A stretch of DNA of 64,000 nucleotides from the NCBI RefSeq assembly GCF_019974135.1, contig NZ_AP025017.1, forward strand, positions 930,001-994,000, given 5' to 3'. A model generated the notes under the pieces. It saw nothing but the letters and a program-made list of their open reading frames with translations, ran no database searches and had not been told where the DNA came from. This DNA is from Actinomyces capricornis (lineage in GTDB: Bacteria > Actinomycetota > Actinomycetes > Actinomycetales > Actinomycetaceae). Positions 43,981-53,027 of the stretch are shown in pieces. Position numbers and translations under genes: made by a program. Position 1 is the stretch's first letter. Each line of letters opens with the position of its first letter.

Positions 43981-44017
43981 GGGGCCGTGGCCGTCCTGCA
44001 CCGGCGGCCACGGCCCC
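43981..44017 (+). terminator. Terminator or attenuator between giant Ig protein and moxR
   Basis: A perfect 13-bp stem (43981-43993 with 44005-44017) with loop TCCTGCACCGG lies 19 bp after the stop. The same loop sequence occurs in the hairpin at 51483-51521. It may separate two transcripts or reduce read-through. Confidence 0.65.
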
Positions 44018-44101
44018 GCGTGATCGCATTGTTGCGCCACGCGCCGCATCTCACGCCCCCAGACCTCCCCCGTCCCGCTCAAGCAAAGGATCATTGGTGC
44101 C

Positions 44102-45067
44102 ATGCCTATGACTCAGGACAACGCGACCTGGTTCGCCGATGCCTTCTCCACCATTGTCGACAACGTCGGCAAGGCCCTCCTGGGCAAGGACGAGGTCATC
44201 CGCCTGGCGCTGACCGCCATGCTCGCCGAGGGCCACCTGCTCCTGGAGGACGCCCCCGGCACCGGCAAGACCGCCCTGGCGCGCGCCCTGGCCGCCTCCG
44301 TGCAGGGCACCCACTCGCGTATCCAGTTCACCCCCGACCTGCTGCCCAGCGACATCACGGGGGTCACGATCTTCGATCAGGGCACCGGGGCGTGGCAGTT
44401 CCACCCCGGACCGGTCTTCGCCTCCATCGTCCTGGCCGATGAGATCAACCGCGCCAGCCCCAAGACCCAGTCCGCACTCCTGGAGGTCATGGAGGAGTCC
44501 ACCGTCACCGTCGATGGCAAGCGCCACGACGCCGGGCGCCCCTTCATGGTCATCGCCACCCAGAACCCCGTGGAGCAGGCCGGCACCTACCGCCTGCCCG
44601 AGGCGCAGCTGGATCGCTTCCTGATGAAGACCTCCATCGGCTACCCGGCCCGCGAGGCGCTCACCACGATCCTGGCGGGCTCGGCCAAGCCCGACCGCTC
44701 CAAGGACCTGGCTCCGGTGGTGGCCTCCACCGTGGTGGCCTCCATGGCCGACCTGGCGGCGGACAACCACGTGGAGAGCTCCATCCTGGACTACATCGGC
44801 GCCCTGGTGGAGGCCACCCGCACCGCCGACGAGACGCGGATGGGGGTCTCCACCCGTGGCGCCATCGGCATGGCCCGCGCCGCGCGGGTGTGGGCCGCCG
44901 CCCAGGGGCGCACCTACGTCCTGCCCGACGACATCAAGGCCCTGGCCCAGGTGGTCTGGGCCCACCGCCTGGTGATGGATCCCGACGCCGAGTTCACCGG
45001 GGCCACCGCCAGCGGCGTCATCACCGCCGCCCTGGCCTCCGTGGCCGCCCCCACGCGCCGGAACTGA
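44102..45067 (+). CDS. MoxR-family AAA+ ATPase
   Basis: A 321-residue cytosolic ATPase with AAAGGA about ten bases before the ATG at 44102; a second ATG at 44108 is possible. Walker A is GTGKT (53-57 region, EDAPGTGKTAL). Walker B is VLADEINRA with D113 and E114. ATQNPVEQAGTYRLPEAQLDRF is the MoxR sensor region. MoxR proteins act as chaperones with DUF58 and VWA partners. The DUF58 and transglutaminase-like genes follow immediately, the usual MoxR-DUF58-TgpA trio. Confidence 0.94.
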   Translation: MPMTQDNATWFADAFSTIVDNVGKALLGKDEVIRLALTAMLAEGHLLLEDAPGTGKTALARALAASVQGTHSRIQFTPDLLPSDITGVTIFDQGTGAWQFHPGPVFASIVLADEINRASPKTQSALLEVMEESTVTVDGKRHDAGRPFMVIATQNPVEQAGTYRLPEAQLDRFLMKTSIGYPAREALTTILAGSAKPDRSKDLAPVVASTVVASMADLAADNHVESSILDYIGALVEATRTADETRMGVSTRGAIGMARAARVWAAAQGRTYVLPDDIKALAQVVWAHRLVMDPDAEFTGATASGVITAALASVAAPTRRN

Positions 45068-45071
45068 GCCC

Positions 45072-46346
45072 ATGGCGCCCACCGCCCCACCCCCCGACAC
45101 CGCCGGGGCCCCCTCCGCCGAGGGCCCGGCGCAGCCCGCGGCGCTCACCCGCGGGCTGCGCCCCCTGGCGCCCGCACTGGCGCCGGTCACCCGCCCCCTG
45201 CGGTGGCTGGTGGGGGTCATCAGCCCCATGGGGTGGGCCTGCTTCCTGCTGCTGGGCTGCTGCCTCCTGGCCGGTGCGCGCCTGGGGTGGCAGGAGGCCT
45301 GGAGCGCCGCGGCGGTCCTGGGCTTCATCGCGGTGACCGCCTGGATCTGGCTCATCCCGCGCGGGGGGCACGAGGTCAGCCACAACCTGCTGGAGCCGCG
45401 GGTGACCGTGGGTGATCACGCGCTCATCCGCGTCACCGTCGCGAACCCCACCGCCAGGCCCCTGCTGCCGGTGCGCATGGAGATGCCGGTGGGGCAGGGC
45501 CAGGCGGTCTTCGTCGTGCCGACCCTGGCCCCCCGGGCCCGCCATGAGCGCGGCTTCGTCCTGCCCACCCAGCGCCGCTCAGTGGTGAAGGTGGGCCCCG
45601 TCGTCTCGGTCTCGCGCGACCCGGTGGGGCTGCTGCACTCCGAGCGCGCCCGCACCCGGGCCCAGCTGGTGCACATCCACCCCCGGACCCTGCGCCTGGG
45701 CACCAATCTGCGCGGAATCCTGCGCGACGTCGAGGGCGCGGTCACCCAGGACCTGTCCAGCTCCGATGTCTCCTTCCACGCCCTGCGCGACTACGTGCCC
45801 GGGGACGACCGGCGCAATATCCACTGGCGCACCACCGCCCGCACCGGCCGGCTCATGGTGCGCCAGTTCGAGGAGACCCGCCGCTCCAGCCTCCTGGTGC
45901 TGCTGTCCACCCGCGAGGAGGACTACGCCGGCGCCGAGGACTTCGAGACCGCCGTGTCCATCGCCTGCTCCCTGGCCCTGGAGGCCATCGGCGACGGCCG
46001 GGAGGTCCACCTGCTGACCCAGGACGGGCCGCTGCCCACGGCCACCGCCCTGCGCCTGCTGGACGCCTCCTGCCTCATCGAGCTCGGCCAGGGCGAGACC
46101 AGCGACCTGCTCACGCGGCGCGGCTGCGTGGCCCACCCCGAGTCCTCCATCGTCATCCTCGTCACCGGGCAGGAGGTGAGCACCTCCACCCTGGTGCGGG
46201 CCCGCGCCCACGCGCCCCTGTCGATGGTGATGTTCACCCTGCGCAGCGGGCAGCGCCCCCTGTCCCGCCTGCATGCCGGTACGCTGCCGGTGGTCGACCT
46301 GGACCGCTTGGAACAGCTCCCCATCGCCCTGAGGCGGGCGCTATGA
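45072..46346 (+). CDS. DUF58-domain membrane protein
   Basis: A 424-residue protein starting 5 bp after moxR. Two membrane helices occupy about residues 50-98. The DUF58 core is clear: DVSFHALRDYVPGDDRRNIHWRT followed by GRLMVRQFEETR, then a von Willebrand-like fold (LLVLLSTREEDYAG). DUF58 proteins are standard MoxR partners. The stop overlaps the next start by ATGA. Likely part of a membrane complex with the MoxR ATPase and the transglutaminase-like protein; the biochemical role is not established. Confidence 0.92.
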   Translation: MAPTAPPPDTAGAPSAEGPAQPAALTRGLRPLAPALAPVTRPLRWLVGVISPMGWACFLLLGCCLLAGARLGWQEAWSAAAVLGFIAVTAWIWLIPRGGHEVSHNLLEPRVTVGDHALIRVTVANPTARPLLPVRMEMPVGQGQAVFVVPTLAPRARHERGFVLPTQRRSVVKVGPVVSVSRDPVGLLHSERARTRAQLVHIHPRTLRLGTNLRGILRDVEGAVTQDLSSSDVSFHALRDYVPGDDRRNIHWRTTARTGRLMVRQFEETRRSSLLVLLSTREEDYAGAEDFETAVSIACSLALEAIGDGREVHLLTQDGPLPTATALRLLDASCLIELGQGETSDLLTRRGCVAHPESSIVILVTGQEVSTSTLVRARAHAPLSMVMFTLRSGQRPLSRLHAGTLPVVDLDRLEQLPIALRRAL

Positions 46347-48835
46347 CGCCATCACCCACCACCACGCACTCCCCCGCACCGCCAGCCCCCTCGCCGCAGG
46401 CCGGGCAGGACCCCCGCGAGCGCGCCCCGAGGAGCGCCTCCCACAGTGGGGAGACGACGCGGCGCTCCCTGCTCCTGGGCCCCCATCAGCGCCTCGCCCT
46501 GGCCCGGGCCTCGCGCCCGCCCCTTCCCCTGGAGCGCTTCCTGGCACGGCGCACGGCCCCCACCCCGCCCAGCCGCCCGGCGGCGGCCCTGGAGTTGCTG
46601 ATCATCGTCGTCGTCCTCGCCCTGGGGATGCTGCCCTTCCTGCCGGCCTTCGGCACCACCAGCGGCTACACCGCGGGGCTCATGGGCGCGGCCACGGGCC
46701 TGGTGGTGATTCTGGGCTGCTCGGCCCTGAGGCTGAGCGCCCTGCCCACGATCGCGGCCCTGGGGGTGGCCCACGCGGCCCTGGCCCCCCTGCTGCTGCC
46801 GGATGTGGGCTCGGGCCTGCCCGCGGTGGGCGCGGTGCTGTCCTCGACGGTGACCGTGTGGCGCGACTCCCTCAATGTGCCGCTGCCGCTGAGCTCCTTC
46901 GCGGCCATGACCACTCTTCCCTGGCTCATCGGTCTCATCGTCTCGGCCCTGGCCGCGCGCCTGGTGCTCCTGGGCCGGGACGTGCTGGCGGGCCTGGCGG
47001 TGGCCCTGGCCCCGGCGGCGGCGATCGCCTGGGGTGGCCAGAGCGCCGTCCTGCCTGCGGTCACGGGCCCGGCCCTGGCCGCCGGTGTACTGGCGCTGTG
47101 GTCCTGCGCCTCCCTGCGACGGCGTCGCAGCCGGGTGGCCGAGGCGCTCAGCGCGCCGGCGCCCGGGGGGCCCAGTGCGGCCTCGGCGCGCCAGGGGCTG
47201 GATCAGGTGATCCGGCGCGGCGCACTGTCCTCCACGGCCGTGGTGGCCATGGCGGCGGCCCTGGCCCTGGCGGTGGCCCCCACGGTGCCCAGCACCCGCA
47301 TGGTGCTGCGCGATCTGTTCGAGCCGCCCCTGGACCTCACCGAGTACGCCACGCCGCTGTCCCTGGTGCGCAGCATCGAGACCGATATGGCCGGCACCGA
47401 GCTGCTGTCCCTGTCCGGGGCGCCGGAGGGGGTGCGGGTGCGCGTGGCGGCGCTGGACTCCTATGACGGGCTGGCGGCCCGGATCGGTGAGGACTCCGGC
47501 GGGGCCTCGCGCTTCGAGCGCGTCGGGGAGCACACCGTCCTGGCCGAGGGCGGCGCCGAGGCCTCCCAGGAGGTGAGGCTGGAGGTGGAGGGCTACTCCT
47601 TCCCGTGGGTGCCGACGGTCTCACGCACGGTGATGCTGCGGGCCTCGGGCCCCCGCGCCGCCGCACTGCGTGAGAGCATGTACTTCGACGCCTTCTCCTC
47701 CACCGGGATCGCCACGGCCGGCATGGTCCAGGGCGATGTCCTGACCCAGCAGGTCGATCCCTACAGCGCCCCGTCGGAGAACCAGTTGGACAACGCCACC
47801 TTGGCGCGCATCTCCCTGGGCACGGTCGAGCAGGTGCCGGCCTCGGTGGCGGCGCTGGCCCAGGAGATCGTGGGCTCGGAGTCGGACCCGCTGGCCCAGA
47901 TCCGGGCCCTGCAGCAGCGGCTGCGCACGAGCTACTACTCCGATGGGACCCAGAGCAAGTCCGACCCCGGCCACGGCGCCTCGCGGATCGCCAGGATGGC
48001 GGAGGCCGAGTCCCTGGTGGGCGACGACGAGCAGTACCCGGTGCTCATGATGCTCATGTGCCGCTCCCTGGGGATCCCGGCCCGGGTGGTCATGGGCTTC
48101 GACCCGGCCACCGACGGGGACGCCACGACGGTCACGGGTGAGGACATCAAGGGCTGGGTGGAGATCCCCTTCGAGGAGCTGGGGTGGGTGGCCTTCGACA
48201 TCACCCCGGACCGCGACCAGGTGCCCCAGCAGCAGACCACCCAGCAGGTCTCCAACCCCGAGCCCCAGGTCCTCCAGCCGCCCCTGCCCATGCAGGATCC
48301 GGCCGAGCTGCCGCCGTCCTATGAGGACCCGGACAATGATGAGCCGCAGGACGACCCGCCGGGGGGCGTCCCGCTGGGGGTCTACATCGCCGCCGGTGCG
48401 GCGGCCGCCCTACTGGCACTGCTCGGGGCGATCCTCGGGTGGAAGGCGCTGCGGCGCCTGCGGCGGCGTCGGCGCCCCGGGGTGGAGCAGGCCCTGGGCG
48501 CCTGGGATGAGATCGTGGATCGGGCGCGAGACCTGGGCACGGTGTCCTCCTGGGGGGCCACCCGCAGGGAGGCGGCCGCGGAGATGTCCGGCCACTTCCC
48601 CCGGGCGGATCTGTCCCGCTTCGCCCATGCGGTGGACTCCCAGGTCTTCAGTGCGGGCGAGCCGGCGGCGTACGCTCTAGGGGAGTTGTGGGACTCGTGC
48701 GACGCGATCGTCCGCGCCATGGGGGCGGATCGCTCGTGGCTGCGCCGGTCCCTGGCCCGCCTGTCCCTGCGATCCCTGGCCCATCCTGCTGGTCGGGAGC
48801 CGCGCCGACGCCCACCCAGGAGGCTCCGTTCATGA
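46343..48835 (+). CDS. TgpA-like transglutaminase-fold membrane protein with degenerate catalytic triad
   Basis: An 830-residue membrane protein with an ATG in a 4-bp overlap with the DUF58 gene. About six N-terminal membrane helices (residues about 85-320) precede an extracytoplasmic transglutaminase-like fold. One membrane helix (about 672-702) and a cytosolic tail follow. In active TgpA-type enzymes the triad lies in GDCEHF, DAHAW and VDPT. The aligned segments here are GDDEQY (Asp562 for Cys), DIKGW (Lys603 for His) and FDIT (Asp619 retained). RSLGIPARVVMGF confirms the alignment. The domain should therefore be catalytically dead and probably binds rather than modifies its partner. The stop overlaps the ATG of the RDD-FHA gene. 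Confidence 0.88.
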   Translation: MTPSPTTTHSPAPPAPSPQAGQDPRERAPRSASHSGETTRRSLLLGPHQRLALARASRPPLPLERFLARRTAPTPPSRPAAALELLIIVVVLALGMLPFLPAFGTTSGYTAGLMGAATGLVVILGCSALRLSALPTIAALGVAHAALAPLLLPDVGSGLPAVGAVLSSTVTVWRDSLNVPLPLSSFAAMTTLPWLIGLIVSALAARLVLLGRDVLAGLAVALAPAAAIAWGGQSAVLPAVTGPALAAGVLALWSCASLRRRRSRVAEALSAPAPGGPSAASARQGLDQVIRRGALSSTAVVAMAAALALAVAPTVPSTRMVLRDLFEPPLDLTEYATPLSLVRSIETDMAGTELLSLSGAPEGVRVRVAALDSYDGLAARIGEDSGGASRFERVGEHTVLAEGGAEASQEVRLEVEGYSFPWVPTVSRTVMLRASGPRAAALRESMYFDAFSSTGIATAGMVQGDVLTQQVDPYSAPSENQLDNATLARISLGTVEQVPASVAALAQEIVGSESDPLAQIRALQQRLRTSYYSDGTQSKSDPGHGASRIARMAEAESLVGDDEQYPVLMMLMCRSLGIPARVVMGFDPATDGDATTVTGEDIKGWVEIPFEELGWVAFDITPDRDQVPQQQTTQQVSNPEPQVLQPPLPMQDPAELPPSYEDPDNDEPQDDPPGGVPLGVYIAAGAAAALLALLGAILGWKALRRLRRRRRPGVEQALGAWDEIVDRARDLGTVSSWGATRREAAAEMSGHFPRADLSRFAHAVDSQVFSAGEPAAYALGELWDSCDAIVRAMGADRSWLRRSLARLSLRSLAHPAGREPRRRPPRRLRS

Positions 48836-51450
48836 CGACGACGACCCTTCCTCATACGGGTGCCTCCGGATCCCCTGGATCTTCAGCATCCGCGGCCTCC
48901 GCCCGCCCGGTGGGCGGCGAGCTGCGCTTCGCCTCGGTGGGGGCGCGCCTCGGGGCAGTGGTGATCGATGTCATCGCGGGCGCCCTGGGGCTGGTCCTCC
49001 TGACGCTACTCTTCCTGCTGGGAGCGGGGCAGTCCCCGGTCATCAGTGCGGCCAGCGCCCTGGTCTGCGTCGTGCTGGCGCGGGGCGCGTCCCTGGCGGT
49101 CAGTGGCTGGAGCCTGGGTGGGCGCGCGGCGGGGGTGCGTCTGGTCAGCGCCTCGACCCGCCGCCCCTCTGCGCTGGGAGTGTTCCTACGCGCCGACATC
49201 ACCCTGATTGTGATGCTTCCCACACTGGGCCTGGGTGGGATCGCTCTCCTGCGCTCGGTGGCCGCCGACCCCCAGAAGCGCGGCTGGCATGACCGCACCT
49301 CGGGAATGATGGCGATCGCCACCCGGGCCAAGGGCCGGGCCGCCTCGCCCCAGGCTGAGCACCAGGGCCGGAAGGCCCACCGCCCCGCGCAGGAGCAGGC
49401 TCAGGGCAGGGATCGGGATGGGAGCCGGGATTCGGCCCGCAGGCCCGCCGTCGATGCCGCCACCGCCCCACGAGGGCGGGGGCCGGGAGCCTCCCGGCAC
49501 TCCGCCCCCTCAGGGCCCCGGCCCAGTCCGCGGCCCAGTCCCCGGCCAGTGGCCGAGCAGTCGGCCGACTCAGCGGCCGATTCGGCGACCGAGTCCTGGA
49601 CGGCGAGTTCGGAGCACTCCTGGCCCCGGGTCACCCCTCTCACCACGGATCCCGCTCGGGCCTGGCACTCCGAGCAGCCGCCGGCCTCCCGCACCCCCGA
49701 GGAGCCGGGGCGCCGCGCCGCCGGCCGGGGCGAGGAGGAAACCGCGTCATCGTGGGATTCTCCAACACGCCCGGGCAAGATCGGCGCAAACCCCGTAACA
49801 TCGCAGCCGATGGACGCACGACCCGCCAAAGAACAGCCCTGGCAGCCCCGACCCGAGCAGGCCGCCTCTCCGGCGGCGCCGCCCGAGGCGGCTGAGCCTC
49901 AGGCATCACGTGGCCCTATTCCTCCACGCGAGAGCCTGTTCGCTGCTGACCGCAGTTTCACCGCGAGCAGCTCCCGCCATTCCGACGTGGCGCACACCTT
50001 CGACACCGCCAGTGTTCTTCCGGCGGCCGACCGCAGTACGCAGGCGCTCATCGACTCGGTGCCCTGGTCCTCGGTGCCCACGTCCCTGGACTCCACGACG
50101 ATGGACTCCCTGCCCGATCAGATCCGCAGTGCCATGCAGCACGACGAGCAGGCGCGGGGCCACGGCGCCGCCCACTCGGAGTTCGCGGACACCGAGAGCC
50201 TGACGCCGATCTCGGCCTCCTCGCCGGCCAGCCCCGCCGGCCGGCACCGCAGCGTCAACCTGCTGGACCCCCAGGAGGTTCCCAGCGCCCACGGTGCCGG
50301 CCCCCGCTCCTCCTCGGCGCCCGAGGCCCCCGGCGGCGCCACGCCCGCGCTCGGGAGTGCGGCGCCGGCCGAGGCGCCGGATCTGCCCCGCTCCATCTCC
50401 CCGGGAGCGCGCCCGGCCCCCGGCGCCTCGCCCCTGGCCTCCCCCTCCCCGGCCGGCACGGGCGCCACCCCGGCGACGCCGGCCGCCTCGGCCTGGTCCG
50501 GCGCCGGGCTGCACGCGGCGCCCACGCCCCATACGGCCTCGACCGGCAGCTCGCCGGTGAGTGCCTCCGCCACTGCCTCCAGCGCGGCCTCGGCCAGTGC
50601 CGCCTCGGCCTCGCGCGCCTCCTCCCGGAGCTCGCATGCCGCCTCCCCGGCGGGCTCGGCCGCCTCCCCGGCCTCCGCACCAGCCACGCCCTCGCCCTAT
50701 GCGGCCTCCCCGGCCTCGCATCTGGCACCGCCGTCCTCCATCTCGGCGCCCTACGGGGGCTCACGTGCGGCCCGCTCGGCCGCCTCGGCGTCGTCGGCCG
50801 CCTCGGCCCCGCAGCCCGCCTCCCCGGCGGCCCCCTACGCCGCCTCGCATGCGGCGCCCACCTCCCACTCCGCCTCCTCGGCGCCCGCACGCCCCCACTC
50901 CCACCGGGCGGCCCAGCACCGCGCCCCGGACGCCGAGACCCCGGACTCCGGTGCTCAGGACGCCCAGGATCGGGGCTCCCGCGCCCCGCGGCGCCCCGTG
51001 CCCCCGACGGTCGAGGTGCCCCGGGTCTCGCGGCGCCGTCGGGCCTCGGCCCGCTCCCACCAGGCGCCGGCCGCGATGCCCCCGACGATGCCCCGGCCCA
51101 ACACGGCCAACCCGCCCCTGTCGGTGCGCCTCATCCCCATGACGGGTGGGGACCCGCTCATCATCCACGAGCCCACGGTGGTGGGCCGCGACCCGGACAA
51201 CATCTCCGACTACCCGGGGGCCGAGCGGATCTCCCTGAGCGACCCGACGCGCTCGGTGTCCAAGACCCACGCCGCCATCTTCCCGCTGCTGGACGGCGTG
51301 TGGGTCACCGACCTGCACTCGACCAATGGCACCCGGGTGGAGGGCAAGGACGGGTCTTCCCTGCCCGCCACCCCCGAGGAGCCCCTGGCGGCCATGGATG
51401 GCTCGACCATCTTCTTCGGGCGCATCGGCTTCCGCGTCGAGGTCATCTGA
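48832..51450 (+). CDS. RDD membrane domain - low-complexity linker - FHA domain protein
   Basis: An 872-residue protein from an ATG at 48832 with AGGAGG eight bases upstream, overlapping the transglutaminase gene stop. Residues about 26-160 are an RDD membrane domain (FASVGARLGAVVIDVIAG ... GWHDRTSGMMAIA). Residues about 170-760 are extremely rich in Ala, Ser and Pro and probably disordered. Residues about 770-872 are an FHA domain: VVGRDPDN, SVSKTHAAI (phosphothreonine-binding Ser and His) and DLHSTNGT. It should dock to phosphothreonine made by the kinase encoded convergently at 51558-53027. A signalling adaptor tied to the membrane is the inferred role. Confidence 0.87.
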   Translation: MTTTTLPHTGASGSPGSSASAASARPVGGELRFASVGARLGAVVIDVIAGALGLVLLTLLFLLGAGQSPVISAASALVCVVLARGASLAVSGWSLGGRAAGVRLVSASTRRPSALGVFLRADITLIVMLPTLGLGGIALLRSVAADPQKRGWHDRTSGMMAIATRAKGRAASPQAEHQGRKAHRPAQEQAQGRDRDGSRDSARRPAVDAATAPRGRGPGASRHSAPSGPRPSPRPSPRPVAEQSADSAADSATESWTASSEHSWPRVTPLTTDPARAWHSEQPPASRTPEEPGRRAAGRGEEETASSWDSPTRPGKIGANPVTSQPMDARPAKEQPWQPRPEQAASPAAPPEAAEPQASRGPIPPRESLFAADRSFTASSSRHSDVAHTFDTASVLPAADRSTQALIDSVPWSSVPTSLDSTTMDSLPDQIRSAMQHDEQARGHGAAHSEFADTESLTPISASSPASPAGRHRSVNLLDPQEVPSAHGAGPRSSSAPEAPGGATPALGSAAPAEAPDLPRSISPGARPAPGASPLASPSPAGTGATPATPAASAWSGAGLHAAPTPHTASTGSSPVSASATASSAASASAASASRASSRSSHAASPAGSAASPASAPATPSPYAASPASHLAPPSSISAPYGGSRAARSAASASSAASAPQPASPAAPYAASHAAPTSHSASSAPARPHSHRAAQHRAPDAETPDSGAQDAQDRGSRAPRRPVPPTVEVPRVSRRRRASARSHQAPAAMPPTMPRPNTANPPLSVRLIPMTGGDPLIIHEPTVVGRDPDNISDYPGAERISLSDPTRSVSKTHAAIFPLLDGVWVTDLHSTNGTRVEGKDGSSLPATPEEPLAAMDGSTIFFGRIGFRVEVI

Positions 51451-51482
51451 CCATCCGGGTCATCCCGACCCGCTGAGGCGCG

Positions 51483-51521
51483 GATCGTGGGGCGCTCCTG
51501 CACCGGGGGCGCCCCACGATC
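51483..51521. terminator. Bidirectional terminator between converging PFNA-like operons
   Basis: A perfect 13-bp stem (51483-51495 with 51509-51521) and a loop starting TCCTGCACCGG lie between the stops at 51450 (plus) and 51558 (minus). Confidence 0.72.
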
Positions 51522-51557
51522 GTCTGCGGGGCGGGCGGGCAAGCCCTCGACGCAGGC

Positions 51558-53027
51558 TCAGCCCTCGACGCAGGCGGTCACCGAGCTGGAGGACTTCCCG
51601 TCCTCGCGCAGGCTGTAGACTTCCAGGCAGGTGCGCCCCAGGTCTCCCTCCACGGTGACGGAGGTGTCCTTGGTGGACTCCAGGGGGGTGTCCTGCCCGG
51701 CAATGACCTGCCGGTACAGGTAGCGGCCGCTCCAGTCCTCGCTGGGCGCCTGCCAGGTGAACACCACCGAGCCGTCCTCGTTGACCCTCCCCTCCAGGCC
51801 GGTGGGCGGGGCCACCTCGGCCTCGACAGGGCTGACGGCCGGCGGGGCGATGGTCTCGAAGGTGCTGGGCGGCTCCGCGCCGCCACGCAGCTTGGCCCAG
51901 CCCATGGCGCCGATGATGACCACCAGGGCGATGACCAGCATCCCGCCGATGACGATGCGCAGGCGGCCGGGCTCGGCCAGCTCCGCCTCCTCCTCGGCCT
52001 CACGGCCCCGGTACTGGGAGGAGGCCGGGGAGTGGGCCGCGGGCGGGTCGTCCACGCGCATGGCGATGCCGTCGCTGGTGACCTCCACGCGGCTGAAGAC
52101 GCCCATGTGGGTGGCCTCGTCGTCCTCCTCCGTGCGGGCGCTGCGCGTCGCTGCGGTGTCCGCCTCGTGGAACAGGTCGACGGTGGTGATGGGCAGGTCG
52201 AGCTCGGCCTGGACCTGCTGCAGGGCGCGCGCGAAGGCCAGGGCCGTGGGGTAGCGGGAGTCGGGGTTCTTGTCCATGGCCACCGAGAGCACCCGGTGGA
52301 GGGAGGGGGGCGCGTCCTGGCGCCCCAGGGGAGGCAGGGGGTCCTTGACGATGCGGCGGGAGAGCTCATAGACGTCGGGGACGCCGTCGAACTCGAAGGG
52401 GCTGCGGCCCGTGAGCATGGCGAAGGTGGTGGCGCCCAGGGAGTAGACGTCCGAGGCGGGGTTGGCCGAGCGCATGCCCACCAGCTGCTCGGGCGGGGCC
52501 CAGGGCACGCTCATGCCCCGCAGCTCCTCGGAGCCCTCCGGGCCGCTCATGGCCGAGATGCCGAAGTCGGAGAGCACCGGGCGGCGGTAGGTGGTGAACA
52601 GGATGTTGGCCGGCTTGATATCCCGGTGGACGATGCCCGCGCGGTGCGCGGTCTCCACGGCGCCGGCGATCTGGATCGCGGTGGACAGGGACTCGGGGAC
52701 GTTAAGCGGCCCCTCCCGCAGGATCGCCCCGAGCTGGGGCGGGGGGCAGTACTCCATGACCAGGAAGGGGTGGCCATCGGTGGAGACCCCCGCCCCGTAG
52801 ATGGACAGGATGGCCGGGTGCGAGGAGACCCGGGCCATGAGGTTGGCCTCGGACTCGAAGCGGCTGGCCGTCCTGTCCTCCACATCGGCGTTCATCACCT
52901 TGACAGCGACCTCGCGGCGGGGCATCTGCTGCTCGAACAGGTATACCGTCGAGTAGCCCCCCGCCCCGAGGTCGCTGAGATAGGTGAAGCCCGCGATGAC
53001 CGGGGGCGTCCCGTGCGGCTCCAGCAT
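51558..53027 (-). CDS. Ser/Thr protein kinase with extracellular FN3-like domain
   Basis: A 489-residue membrane kinase whose ATG overlaps the upstream FHA gene stop (TGATG). The kinase domain covers about residues 12-275. It has the Gly loop GAGGYSTVY, Lys43 in VAVKVM, HRD at 134-136 with Asn141, DFG at 154-156 (SDFGIS) and the APPE motif. The acidic juxtamembrane region is followed by one membrane helix at 357-379. The outside part (about 407-489) is FN3-like (PPTGLEGRV ... VVFTWQAPS ... TCLEVYSLREDG) with two Cys, not PASTA. It probably senses an envelope ligand and phosphorylates FHA-linked proteins of this locus. It corresponds to pkb2 of the PFNA cluster by context. Confidence 0.93.
   Translation of the reverse strand: MLEPHGTPPVIAGFTYLSDLGAGGYSTVYLFEQQMPRREVAVKVMNADVEDRTASRFESEANLMARVSSHPAILSIYGAGVSTDGHPFLVMEYCPPPQLGAILREGPLNVPESLSTAIQIAGAVETAHRAGIVHRDIKPANILFTTYRRPVLSDFGISAMSGPEGSEELRGMSVPWAPPEQLVGMRSANPASDVYSLGATTFAMLTGRSPFEFDGVPDVYELSRRIVKDPLPPLGRQDAPPSLHRVLSVAMDKNPDSRYPTALAFARALQQVQAELDLPITTVDLFHEADTAATRSARTEEDDEATHMGVFSRVEVTSDGIAMRVDDPPAAHSPASSQYRGREAEEEAELAEPGRLRIVIGGMLVIALVVIIGAMGWAKLRGGAEPPSTFETIAPPAVSPVEAEVAPPTGLEGRVNEDGSVVFTWQAPSEDWSGRYLYRQVIAGQDTPLESTKDTSVTVEGDLGRTCLEVYSLREDGKSSSSVTACVEG

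Noticed and set aside
39741..44054. 1437-codon open frame on the minus strand
   Set aside because: Antisense to the giant Ig/FN3 protein, which has clear domains; composition is that of a GC shadow.
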